A stretch of DNA of 64,000 nt from Planctomycetaceae bacterium (GTDB taxonomy: Bacteria; Planctomycetota; Phycisphaerae; SM23-33), in NCBI GenBank assembly GCA_039680605.1, contig JBDKTA010000021.1, positions 60,818-124,817 on the forward strand. The letters are read 5' to 3'. Shown here piece after piece: positions 34,824 to 42,615 of the stretch (positions are counted from its first letter, which is position 1; every line of letters begins with the position of its first letter). A model generated the notes under the pieces. It saw only the letters and a list, made by a program, of their open reading frames with translations. It was not told where the DNA came from and did no database searches. The position numbers and the translations under genes are program-made.

Positions 34824-36344
34824 CTACTTCTTGCCCTTCTTGGCGGACTTTTTTGCGGCGGGCTTTTGGCCCTCTTCCTTGGCGGGCTTTTCAGCGGCCT
34901 CGGCGGCGGTCTCCGGCTCGGCCTCTTTGGCGGGCTTGGCCTTTTTGGCGACCTTGCGGGCCTTGGGCTTTTCCGGCGCGGGGGCGGCCTCTTCGGTAAC
35001 CGTTGCCTGCTCGAGAATCATCTGGAGCACTTTCTCCTCCCGCAGCGACGACTCGATCTGCCCCAGCGAGCCGTTTTCGGCCAGTTCGTGGCGCATGCGT
35101 TCGGGGCGTTTGCCCGCCTGGGCGGCCATCTGGGCGATCCGGGCGTTGACTTCGCCCTCATCGACCTCGATCTTCTCCGCCTCGGCAATTTTATCGGTGA
35201 TGAACGACAGTTTCAGCATGGTCTTGGCTTCTTCGCCGGCGGCGGCCTGCATCTCGGTCAGATGCTCGTCGATCTTTTCCTTGGGCACTCCCTGGTAGAG
35301 CAGGTCGACGTAGCGTCGCTGCAGGACGCTGTAGGTCTGGCGATGGACGAGCCCCTCGGGCAGGTCGAAGCTGGTCTTTTCCAGCAGGTAGTTGCTGATC
35401 TGCTCGCGCATGTTCTGCTGGGTCTGCTGGGCGAGGCGCTGCGTCAGGCGGGTGGTGGTGAAGTCGCGCAGCTCCTGGAGCGACTCGAACCCGGCGCTCT
35501 TGGCGAACTCCTCGTCGATCTCCGGAAGCACGCGCGTGCGCACTTCGGAAATCGTCACCTTCACCGTCAGGTCCTTGCCCCGCCAGGCCTCGTTGGGATG
35601 CGCCTCGGGAACCTTCACGCTCACCTCGACGCTGTCACCGGCCTTGGCGCCTTCGAGCTTGTCGCCCAGGTCGACCAGGGGCAGACCCTCGATCTGGGCC
35701 GGCGCCACGCGCAGGTGCAGACCGGGTCGCTCGGTGGCCTCGATGCCTTCGCCGCTGATGACCGCCCCGGCGATGACCACGTCGCCCTTTTCGGCGGCGT
35801 CTTCAGCCGTCTCGAACGTGGCGCGGCTCTCGACGATCTGCTGAAGGTATTCATCCACGCGGTCGTCGTTGACCTCGTAGACGTGCTTGGTGACGGCGAT
35901 GCCCTTGGTTTCGGGCAATTCGAACTGCGGGGCGATCTCGATCTGGAAGTCGTAGGTCATGTCGCCGCTGTCGGGCAGTTCGATCTTCTCCAGGTCCAGG
36001 TCCGGCTCGCCGATGGTCTTGAGTTCGGCCTTTTCCAGCGCCGCCGTCAGCGAGTCGCCGATGATGGCGTTGCGGACGTCCTGCCCGACTTCCTTGCCGA
36101 ATCGCTTCTCGATCAGCCGCCGCGGGGCGTGGCCGACGCGGAAGCCCGGCACCTGGGCCGAGGTGCTCAGTTCGCCAAAGACTTCGTCGTACTTGGCGTC
36201 GATGCGCGCCCGGGGCACCGTGACGAGGACTTTCTTCTTCAGGGTTCCGGCGTCTTCCACCGCGACGGTCACTTCAGGCAGGTCGCTCTTTGCCGGTTCT
36301 TCCGTTGCGGGGGTCTGTTCGTTCACGTTGCTCTCGTCGGCCAT
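34824..36344 (-). CDS. tig: trigger factor, ribosome-associated chaperone
   Basis: Ribosome-bound folding chaperone, 506 residues. The N-terminal ribosome-binding domain has the GFRVGHAPRR signature about residue 70. The central PPIase-like region and helical arms follow (EAWRGKDLTVKVTISEVRTRVLPEID). The last 60 residues are an unusual Lys/Ala/Glu/Pro-rich tail with repeated KPAK/AKK units, which is not part of canonical trigger factor and resembles histone-H1-like or ribosome-tethering tails. First gene of the tig-clpP-clpP operon. Confidence 0.94.
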   Translation of the reverse strand: MADESNVNEQTPATEEPAKSDLPEVTVAVEDAGTLKKKVLVTVPRARIDAKYDEVFGELSTSAQVPGFRVGHAPRRLIEKRFGKEVGQDVRNAIIGDSLTAALEKAELKTIGEPDLDLEKIELPDSGDMTYDFQIEIAPQFELPETKGIAVTKHVYEVNDDRVDEYLQQIVESRATFETAEDAAEKGDVVIAGAVISGEGIEATERPGLHLRVAPAQIEGLPLVDLGDKLEGAKAGDSVEVSVKVPEAHPNEAWRGKDLTVKVTISEVRTRVLPEIDEEFAKSAGFESLQELRDFTTTRLTQRLAQQTQQNMREQISNYLLEKTSFDLPEGLVHRQTYSVLQRRYVDLLYQGVPKEKIDEHLTEMQAAAGEEAKTMLKLSFITDKIAEAEKIEVDEGEVNARIAQMAAQAGKRPERMRHELAENGSLGQIESSLREEKVLQMILEQATVTEEAAPAPEKPKARKVAKKAKPAKEAEPETAAEAAEKPAKEEGQKPAAKKSAKKGKK

Positions 36345-36479
36345 GGGATTTCTCTTTCCGCGTTACGCGCCGCCCATGCCACCGCGCTACGCAGCGCAGC
36401 AGCGCACCGGCGGCGCTACCGTCACAAACCCAGGCAAACTCCCGGGCTCATGCCAAGCGCGGCATTGTCACGAAAAATG

Positions 36480-36770
36480 ATCCCCGCGTCAAGCAGTAGC
36501 ATGGCCTTCTTCCCGTAGCATGGGCGTCTCTGCCGTAGCATGGGCGTCTCGCCCATGAGTAGCACGGGCGTCCCGCCCGTGTCCCCGTCGTGGCATGGGC
36601 GTCCCGCCCATGCTCCCCGACCGTGTCGCGGACGTCTCGCCCGCGCGTGTCGCGGGCGTCCCGCCCGCGATCCCCGACTTCAGCGGTCAGGGACACGCAC
36701 AACGGAGTTGTGCGTGGCACCCGTCCCGCCCATGCTTGCTTCCCCCCCCCCCACGGGCAAGACGCCCGTG
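36480..36770. repeat. cluster of family D hairpins plus one family E hairpin
   Basis: At least six short palindromes with stems CATGGGCG, CACGGGCG, GCGGGCG or similar around 3-4 nt loops (for example CATGGGCGTCTCGCCCATG and CACGGGCGTCCCGCCCGTG), then a family E hairpin at about 36697-36717, then a C10 run and a final CACGGGCAAGACGCCCGTG next to the stop of the YyaL-type gene. This is the whole 430-bp gap between tig and that gene. Confidence 0.8.
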
Positions 36771-39083
36771 CTACTGCTTCAGTTGTTCCAGCCGCTGGCA
36801 CAACTCCTCGACGCTCTTTGCCGGAGGCAAACACGAGCCGGCCCGGCAAACATATGCCGCCGGACCTTCCGCAGCTTTCACCCCCAACCGCTCCAGCGAT
36901 GCGGCCTGGCCGGGGTCCACCGACAGCACCAGGTCGCCGGGAACATAGGCTCTTCGCGCCGCCGCCAGCAACTCGCCTGTTCTGGCGTCATCCACCGCCC
37001 CGACGACAGTAATCGTCCGCGGGCCGTTGAGGTGCTGATCGACCGCCTGGGCGTAGCCGGCCAGAAACGTGCCAAAGCCTCGCTGCGCCCGTCCGGCAAA
37101 GCTGCCCAGCGCCGCGGCGCCGGCCTGCGAATACTCCTGCCGCCCCGTCAGGCGCCCCAGGTCGATCATTGCCTGGGCGGCCACCGAAGCGGCGCTGCGG
37201 ACCGGGGCGTCTTCCCACGCCCGCTGCGGCGCCACTGCCGCCGGGGACGGCTGGCTCACCGCCGGCGCGCTGAGCAGCCCCCCGTCCTGGGCTGTCAATT
37301 CCTTCATGATGTACTGAGCGGCCCGCTGTGCGGCGTCGAGGTATCGCTCGCTGGCGGTAGCGGCATAGGCGCCGATCAGCGCCCGGAGCATCCAGGCCTG
37401 GTCCTCCAGCCGCCCGACGCCCTGCAGCCCCTCGTGGTTGCGGAAGTGTCCGAAGACGCCTCGCTCGTCGCGGTGCGTCTCCAGCAGTGCGTCCAGCGCC
37501 GCCAAGGCGGTCCGGCGCGGCTCGGTCAGCCCCAGCCGCGCCGCCGCGTGCAGGTGCGCGTCGATCAACATGCCGTTGATGTCGGCGAAGATCGTCTTGT
37601 CGATCGCCGGCGCTCGCCGCTGGCGGCGGACGATCTGCAGGGCCGCCTTGCCCTGGGCCACCAGCTCGCGCAGTTCTGCCGCGTCGCGTTGCGTCAGGCG
37701 GGCGAACTGATCGAGGGTTCGGGGCTCATGGAGAACGTTGCGGCCGGGTCGGGTATGTACGTCGCCGACTTCGTCCACGTCATACCAGGCGATGATCGTG
37801 TCCGCCTGCACCGGCTGGGGCCCGATCGCCTCGTGAATTTCGTCAATGGTCCAGGTGAAGAAGTCACCGTCGTCACCGTCAAGATCGGCGTCCTGGCTGG
37901 CGTAGAACCCCGCGACTGCCCCCGTAGCACGGGCATCTTGCCCGTGAGTCGCACGGGCGTCTCGCCCATGCTCTTGCTGTGTAGCACGGGCATCTCGCCC
38001 ATGCTCTTGCTGTGTGGCATGGGCGTCCCGCCCATGCATCCCTGAACCTGAACGGTCAGGGACACGCACAACGGAGTTGTGCGTGGCACCCGTCGCGCCC
38101 ATGTTCTTTCCCTCCACGGGCGGGACGCCCGTGGTACTCATGGGCGAGACGCCCATGCTACTATGCTCCCCCGACTCCTGCCAAGCCGTCAGATCCTCCG
38201 CCACCCACCCCAGCGTCTCGCGCACCACGCGGGCAAAGTCCTCGCGGCCGGTCAGAGCGTACGCATCGGCATAGACCCGCAGCAGGGCCGCATTGTCGTA
38301 GCCCATCTTCTCGAAGTGCGGCACGTGCCAACGTTCATCGACGCTGTAGCGGTGGAACCCCCCGCCGAGCTGGTCGTACACGCCGCCGCGGGCCATCATC
38401 GTCAGCGTCCGCTCGACCATCTCCTGCGCCGGATCGTCGCCCGCCCACGCCCGCGCCATCAGCAGCTCCAGCGCCGAGGCCACGAAGAACTTCGGCGCGT
38501 CGCCGAACCCTCCATGCCGCGGGTCGTAGCTGTCCTTGATGCCTTCGACGATCTCGTCGACGATCTCGCCGTCGAGCGGGCCCGGGCGGCTGTACGCGTC
38601 GTTGAGCTGCTCGATGGTGTACTCGGTAGTCTGTTGCCCGGCCTGGGCAAGCTGCTGACGATTGGCCCGCCAGTACTCGTCAAGCTTTTGCAGCACGTCC
38701 ACCAGGCCCGCCCCGATCCCGCGATCGCCCGCGCGCGGGGGCAGGAAGGTGGCCTTGAACAGCGCGTGCCCTTCCGGCGTCACCAGCACCGTCAGCGGCC
38801 AGCCGGCGCCGGATGATCGCAGGATGGGGTTGGCCCGCTGAAAGTGCGCGTCGACGTCGGGCAGGCGGTCGCGGTCGATCCGAACGGGGATGAACCGCTC
38901 GTTGACCAGTTCGATGACCTGTCCGTCCTCGTACGTTTCGCGGTCCATGACATGGCACCAGTGGCACCAGGTGGCCCCGCTGTCGAGCAGGATCAGCTTT
39001 CCCTCGCGCGAGGCGCGCTCGAACGCCTCGGGTCCCCAGGGCAGCCATTGAATTTCCGTTGTGGTGGTCGTGTGGGAGGTCAT
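36771..39083 (-). CDS. YyaL/SSP411-type thioredoxin-domain protein (DUF255) with internal repeat insertion
   Basis: A 770-residue protein. Residues 1-140 form the thioredoxin-like DUF255 domain with redox pair C40-H-W-C43 (SGATWCHWCHVMD). An (alpha/alpha)6 barrel follows (PKFFVASALELLMAR, YDQLGGGFHRYSVDERWHVPHFEKM, FYASQDADLDG). Homologues are mostly near 680 residues. Here residues about 306-391 are an insertion with the repeated peptide HGRDARATQ, exactly in frame, encoded by the hairpin families seen in the adjacent gap. It interrupts the segment before FYASQDADLDG. The true function of the family (possibly sugar epimerase-like) is not settled. Confidence 0.88.
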   Translation of the reverse strand: MTSHTTTTTEIQWLPWGPEAFERASREGKLILLDSGATWCHWCHVMDRETYEDGQVIELVNERFIPVRIDRDRLPDVDAHFQRANPILRSSGAGWPLTVLVTPEGHALFKATFLPPRAGDRGIGAGLVDVLQKLDEYWRANRQQLAQAGQQTTEYTIEQLNDAYSRPGPLDGEIVDEIVEGIKDSYDPRHGGFGDAPKFFVASALELLMARAWAGDDPAQEMVERTLTMMARGGVYDQLGGGFHRYSVDERWHVPHFEKMGYDNAALLRVYADAYALTGREDFARVVRETLGWVAEDLTAWQESGEHSSMGVSPMSTTGVPPVEGKNMGATGATHNSVVRVPDRSGSGMHGRDAHATQQEHGRDARATQQEHGRDARATHGQDARATGAVAGFYASQDADLDGDDGDFFTWTIDEIHEAIGPQPVQADTIIAWYDVDEVGDVHTRPGRNVLHEPRTLDQFARLTQRDAAELRELVAQGKAALQIVRRQRRAPAIDKTIFADINGMLIDAHLHAAARLGLTEPRRTALAALDALLETHRDERGVFGHFRNHEGLQGVGRLEDQAWMLRALIGAYAATASERYLDAAQRAAQYIMKELTAQDGGLLSAPAVSQPSPAAVAPQRAWEDAPVRSAASVAAQAMIDLGRLTGRQEYSQAGAAALGSFAGRAQRGFGTFLAGYAQAVDQHLNGPRTITVVGAVDDARTGELLAAARRAYVPGDLVLSVDPGQAASLERLGVKAAEGPAAYVCRAGSCLPPAKSVEELCQRLEQLKQ
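37911..38168. repeat. in-frame repeat insertion within the YyaL-type gene
   Basis: About 258 bp of family D and E hairpins (CATGGGCG/CGCCCATG stems; ACGCACAAC and GTTGTGCGT arms), translating to MGVSPMSTTGV, THNSVVRVPD and tandem HGRDARATQ peptides. Length is a multiple of three and contains no stop in the gene's frame. Confidence 0.85.
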
Positions 39084-39178
39084 GATGAATCTTAGGCTGC
39101 CCCCCGGCCCAAGATGCTGACCCTCTCATTCCCTCAGCGGCAAGCGGGGATGAGGCAGCCGCGATACAGAGCCATCCT

Positions 39179-39862
39179 CTAACTCGGGCCAAGCACCGGC
39201 AGCGGCTTGGGAACCTCCGGGATCACACCCAATTCGACCAACTTTGCGGCAATGGCGCCCATGGCCGGATTGAGGAACTTCAGCAGGTCTCCGTGCTTAG
39301 CGGGGTTCCAGCCGTAATCGCACAACTCGGCATACGCATAGCTGGCTGGCATGCGCTGGACCAACATGCGATAGGTGGCCACTATTCCGCCCGTGCGGTG
39401 CGTGCCGGCACCGCACTGCACAAGCACCGGTTTGCCTTCGCGCCGGGCCTGGGCGATGGCGGCCACCGCGTCGGCGTACTTGGCAATACCCTGACTTTGA
39501 TCGGCTTCGCCGGGCGTGCCATCGCCTTGCATGGGGAACCGTTTCAGGTCGATCGCAAGTTCCTTCACGGCCCGCTCCAAGGCGATCTGCTCTGGGTCCT
39601 GCGGGTCCTGAGCGACCAGCGTGATCAAGACCTTGATCTTGTTCTCAGCGAGTGCGTCGCGAATCAGACCGCTGGGCATTTCCCCACTGCGATAGATCCA
39701 ACCTTCTTCCACCACGCCCCAATTGCGGGGCAGATAGTGATGTTCGATTGGCTGCCATATGCCGTAATAGCCCCCCGCAACCAAGGCCCCCAGTGCAACG
39801 GGCAACCACAGCCAGACGGGCACAGCCTTTGCGAACGCACGGAAAGTCAGCATTCTGTCCAT
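39179..39862 (-). CDS. membrane-anchored tyrosine/dual-specificity phosphatase
   Basis: About 227 residues. An N-terminal membrane helix (VWLWLPVALGALVAGGYYGIW) precedes a cysteine-phosphatase domain. The P-loop CX5R is VLVQCGAGTHRTG, near residue 150, and the acid/substrate region is NWGVVEEGWIYRSGE. Start is among several ATGs between 39862 and 39854. It shares its layout (helix, GVVE or GVVEKG, YRSG, P-loop) with the phosphatase at 41.8 kb, so the two are paralogues. Substrate unknown; phosphoprotein or phosphoinositide-like targets are possible. Confidence 0.8.
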   Translation of the reverse strand: MDRMLTFRAFAKAVPVWLWLPVALGALVAGGYYGIWQPIEHHYLPRNWGVVEEGWIYRSGEMPSGLIRDALAENKIKVLITLVAQDPQDPEQIALERAVKELAIDLKRFPMQGDGTPGEADQSQGIAKYADAVAAIAQARREGKPVLVQCGAGTHRTGGIVATYRMLVQRMPASYAYAELCDYGWNPAKHGDLLKFLNPAMGAIAAKLVELGVIPEVPKPLPVLGPS

Positions 39863-39924
39863 CATCCTTTCTTGCCCCACGCGTTTCTGAGACTCTCTTG
39901 TTAACCCCCAGCCGGGCATCGAGG

Positions 39925-40055
39925 TTCACTGACACTTGGAACTTACATCGTGCCGCGCCCGCTTGCCCCGCGCGCACGGGGTTTGGTTCGACGTACGGAA
40001 CGGCCACCAGCAGGTGCTCATGAGCGGCGAACTGCCGGCAGGCGCACCGACACAA
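39925..40055 (-). pseudogene. possible relic of a REP-associated (Y1/IS200-type) transposase
   Basis: A short stretch read on the minus strand as HEHLLVAVPYVEPNPVRAG resembles the C-terminal helix pattern of REP-associated tyrosine transposases (typically HLLxVxRYVExNPxRAGL). Start and catalytic Tyr/HUH regions are missing, and the frame runs into the gap between the phosphatase and the kinase. Only about 20 residues support the call. Confidence 0.4.
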
Positions 40056-41097
40056 CGGTTCCCTCCGACGGCGACGAGGTCATTTGAATGTCGCCGCCAT
40101 GGCGTTTGGCGATCTCGTTGGCGATGGACAGTCCCAGCCCACAGCCGCCGGTGGCGCTGGAACGCGACGCGTCGGGGCGGTAGAAGCGGTCGAACAGCTT
40201 GCCGATTTGATCGGCAGGAATCTGTCCGCCCTCGTCTTTGACCGCAACCAGAATGGCCCCGGGCTCGGCACCGGCGGTGATTGTGACCCGTCCGCTCCGG
40301 GGACCGTGCTTGAGCGCGTTATCGATAAGGTTTCCGAACAGACTTTCCAGTTCCGCCGCATGGGCCTTGATCGGCGGCAAAGGGCTCTGGATGTGCAGAA
40401 CGATCCGGTCCGCGGCCTGATCTTGTCGGGCACGGATCTGGGGCAGACCCTGAAGGAGCGGCTCGATCTCGACGTCCTGCAGAGGCGGCGGCGTGTTTTC
40501 GTCCATCCGGGCCAGGTCCAGGAGTTGTCCCACCAGGCGATTGAGGCGGTCGACGTCCGTCAGCAATTCATCCAGCGCAGCGTCATATTCCTCGGCCGTG
40601 CGGCGCTTCATGCGCACGGTCTGGATCGTGCTCTTGGCCAGCGCCAGCGGCGTGCGCAGCTCGTGCGAGGCGTCGGCGATGAACCGCTTTTGCGCCTTGA
40701 CCCCGTCGTTGATTCTCGCCAGCATCCCCTGGACCGCGCTGACGAAAGGCACCAGTTCGGCCGGGACGGCCAGATGGTCCAGATGCTCGCCCCCGAGGTT
40801 GCGGTGGGTGACGCCGTGCAGGCGGTCCGCCGTCATGCGGATGGGACGCATGGTCCACCAGACGGAGGCGGCCGTCAGGACGGCGGCCGCCAGCAGCAGG
40901 CTGGAGCCCAGGATCCACAGCAGTCGCAGGAACTCATCCATTTCATGCAGGGCATGTTTGAGCAGGAGGGGGCTGGAGATCCGGATCAGCGACTCGCGAA
41001 GCTCGCGATACGCCACGATCGACAGGACGGCGATGACGATGATCAGAATGCTGATCGTCAGCAGCGTCAGGCGCGTTCGCAGGGACAGCGGCTTCAT
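40018..41097 (-). CDS. sensor histidine kinase
   Basis: A 359-residue membrane kinase with two transmembrane helices (LTLLTISILIIVIAVLSIVAY and LLLAAAVLTAASVWW), a short periplasmic loop between them, a HAMP-like segment and an HisKA domain with the phospho-accepting His about residue 145 (FIADASHELRTPLA). The HATPase domain has the N box (LIDNALKHG), G1 (KDEGGQIP), F box (LFDRFYRPD) and G2 (GCGLGLSI). It overlaps the response regulator gene by four bases, so it is its partner. Confidence 0.94.
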   Translation of the reverse strand: MKPLSLRTRLTLLTISILIIVIAVLSIVAYRELRESLIRISSPLLLKHALHEMDEFLRLLWILGSSLLLAAAVLTAASVWWTMRPIRMTADRLHGVTHRNLGGEHLDHLAVPAELVPFVSAVQGMLARINDGVKAQKRFIADASHELRTPLALAKSTIQTVRMKRRTAEEYDAALDELLTDVDRLNRLVGQLLDLARMDENTPPPLQDVEIEPLLQGLPQIRARQDQAADRIVLHIQSPLPPIKAHAAELESLFGNLIDNALKHGPRSGRVTITAGAEPGAILVAVKDEGGQIPADQIGKLFDRFYRPDASRSSATGGCGLGLSIANEIAKRHGGDIQMTSSPSEGTVVSVRLPAVRRS

Positions 41098-41762
41098 GGC
41101 GTCGGATCCTCCAGCACGTACCCCTGCCCGCGCAAGGTCTTGATGATCGTGCTGCCGAACCGCTTGCGCAGCGAACAGATGTAGACCTCGATGACGTTGG
41201 AAAACCGCTCGGCGTCAAAATCATAAAGATGATCGAGGATCTCTTCTTTCGAGACGATCTGGCCCGACCGCATTGCCAGAAGTTCCAGCAGGCGGTACTC
41301 CATGGCCGGCAGCAGGTGGGCCGCATCCTGCTGTTTCACGGCGTGGCTGCGGGAGTCGATCTCGAGGCCGCCGGCGCGGAGCACGGGGTCCGGGCGGTCA
41401 TAGGAGCGGCGGATCAGCGCCCGGCAGCGAGCGAGCAACTCGGCCATTTCGAACGGTTTGGTCAGGTAGTCGTCGCTGCCGACATCCAGACCCTGCACGA
41501 CGTTCTCGGCGCCGCTCCTGGCCGTCAGGATCAGCACGGGAACTCGCAGACCCTCGCGGCGAATATGTCGCAGCAGCGCCAGGCCGTCGAGCTTGGGGAG
41601 CATCAGGTCCAGGATAATCAGGTCGTACGGATTCCCGCGGGCCTGGTGCAGGCCGTCCTGCCCGTCGTAGGAGATGTCCACGGCAAAGCCGGCCTTCTCG
41701 CGAAGGACCGAGGCGATATTCCTCGCCAGCCGGGCCTCGTCTTCAACAATCAGCAGTCGCAC
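41094..41762 (-). CDS. OmpR-family response regulator
   Basis: A 222-residue regulator. Receiver domain: acidic pocket (VEDEA at 6-10), phospho-acceptor Asp52 in LIILDLMLPKLDG, Thr in LILTAR, Lys in DDYLTKPFE. The C-terminal winged helix has LLPAMEYRLLELL and SNVIEVYICSLRKRF, with the final wing TLRGQGYVLED. It is expected to act as a DNA-binding switch controlled by the kinase downstream. Upstream on the same strand is the second phosphatase gene. Confidence 0.95.
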   Translation of the reverse strand: MRLLIVEDEARLARNIASVLREKAGFAVDISYDGQDGLHQARGNPYDLIILDLMLPKLDGLALLRHIRREGLRVPVLILTARSGAENVVQGLDVGSDDYLTKPFEMAELLARCRALIRRSYDRPDPVLRAGGLEIDSRSHAVKQQDAAHLLPAMEYRLLELLAMRSGQIVSKEEILDHLYDFDAERFSNVIEVYICSLRKRFGSTIIKTLRGQGYVLEDPTP

Positions 41763-41843
41763 GTCGCACCTCTGGCATCGGGCTCCAGTATATCGTCCCG
41801 CGCCGGCGGCGCGGCGGGGGTTTTGCGCCGGCGTCGCCCGGTG

Positions 41844-42392
41844 CTACCGCTGGCAGCTCTTGGAGAGACTCCACAAGTAGGCGATATACGCCGGATCCAT
41901 GTTCGGTTTATATCGCCGGGATTCCCGGACCGCTTCATCGGCCGACCAATGCTGCGCGGCGATGCGGTACGCCGCCACGACCACGCCCGTGCGAGCCTTA
42001 CCCAGTTCGCAGTGAACCAGCACCGGACGGCACTTGGGATCGGCAATGATCTGCAGAAGGGCTTGTAGCTGATCGCCATCCACGTGCTCGGGGCCGATCG
42101 ACATGTTCACGTAGCGGATACCGTTTGCGGCGCAAAAATCCCGTTCAAGTTTGCACCAGTCCTGGTCGGGCTCTTCCTCCCGCAGATTGATGACGGTGTG
42201 AATTTTATAGCCGTCCCACAACCGCCGCCAACCTTCCTCGGTAGGTTGCCCGCTGCGATACAGCACACCCTTTTCGACGACGCCAAACTGCCTGACGGGA
42301 TAGTCCTCGATCCAGACTTCCCAGCAGATCACCGCGGCCACCACGGCCGCGACAGGGACAGCCCAGAACCAGAAATGTCGGTCGAGCTTCAT
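41844..42392 (-). CDS. membrane-anchored tyrosine/dual-specificity phosphatase
   Basis: A 182-residue phosphatase with an N-terminal helix (FWAVPVAAVVAAVICWEVW) and the P-loop VLVHCELGKARTG about residue 125 (CX5R). RQFGVVEKGVLYRSGQPTEEG and TVINLREEEPD give the classic DSP/PTP start. It lies 81 bases upstream of the response regulator gene in the same direction. Together with its paralogue at 39.2 kb it flanks the two-component pair. Confidence 0.85.
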   Translation of the reverse strand: MKLDRHFWFWAVPVAAVVAAVICWEVWIEDYPVRQFGVVEKGVLYRSGQPTEEGWRRLWDGYKIHTVINLREEEPDQDWCKLERDFCAANGIRYVNMSIGPEHVDGDQLQALLQIIADPKCRPVLVHCELGKARTGVVVAAYRIAAQHWSADEAVRESRRYKPNMDPAYIAYLWSLSKSCQR

Positions 42393-42615
42393 TTTTCACT
42401 CCTGATCCCAATAATCCACCGCGCAGGCCACGAAGCCGTCGTCCTCCCACCCGGGGAGAATCCTTCTACAGACGCCGCAGCTACGTCGATTATGCTTCAC
42501 GAAGGATGAAGCCAAGCTGAATTGACCGACCCGCGTAATCCCTCCGTCAGCGGGAGACAAACGCCTGCTGTTTCTGCTACAATGCCGCAACTGCTGGCTT
42601 CAGGAAGGAGTTCCC

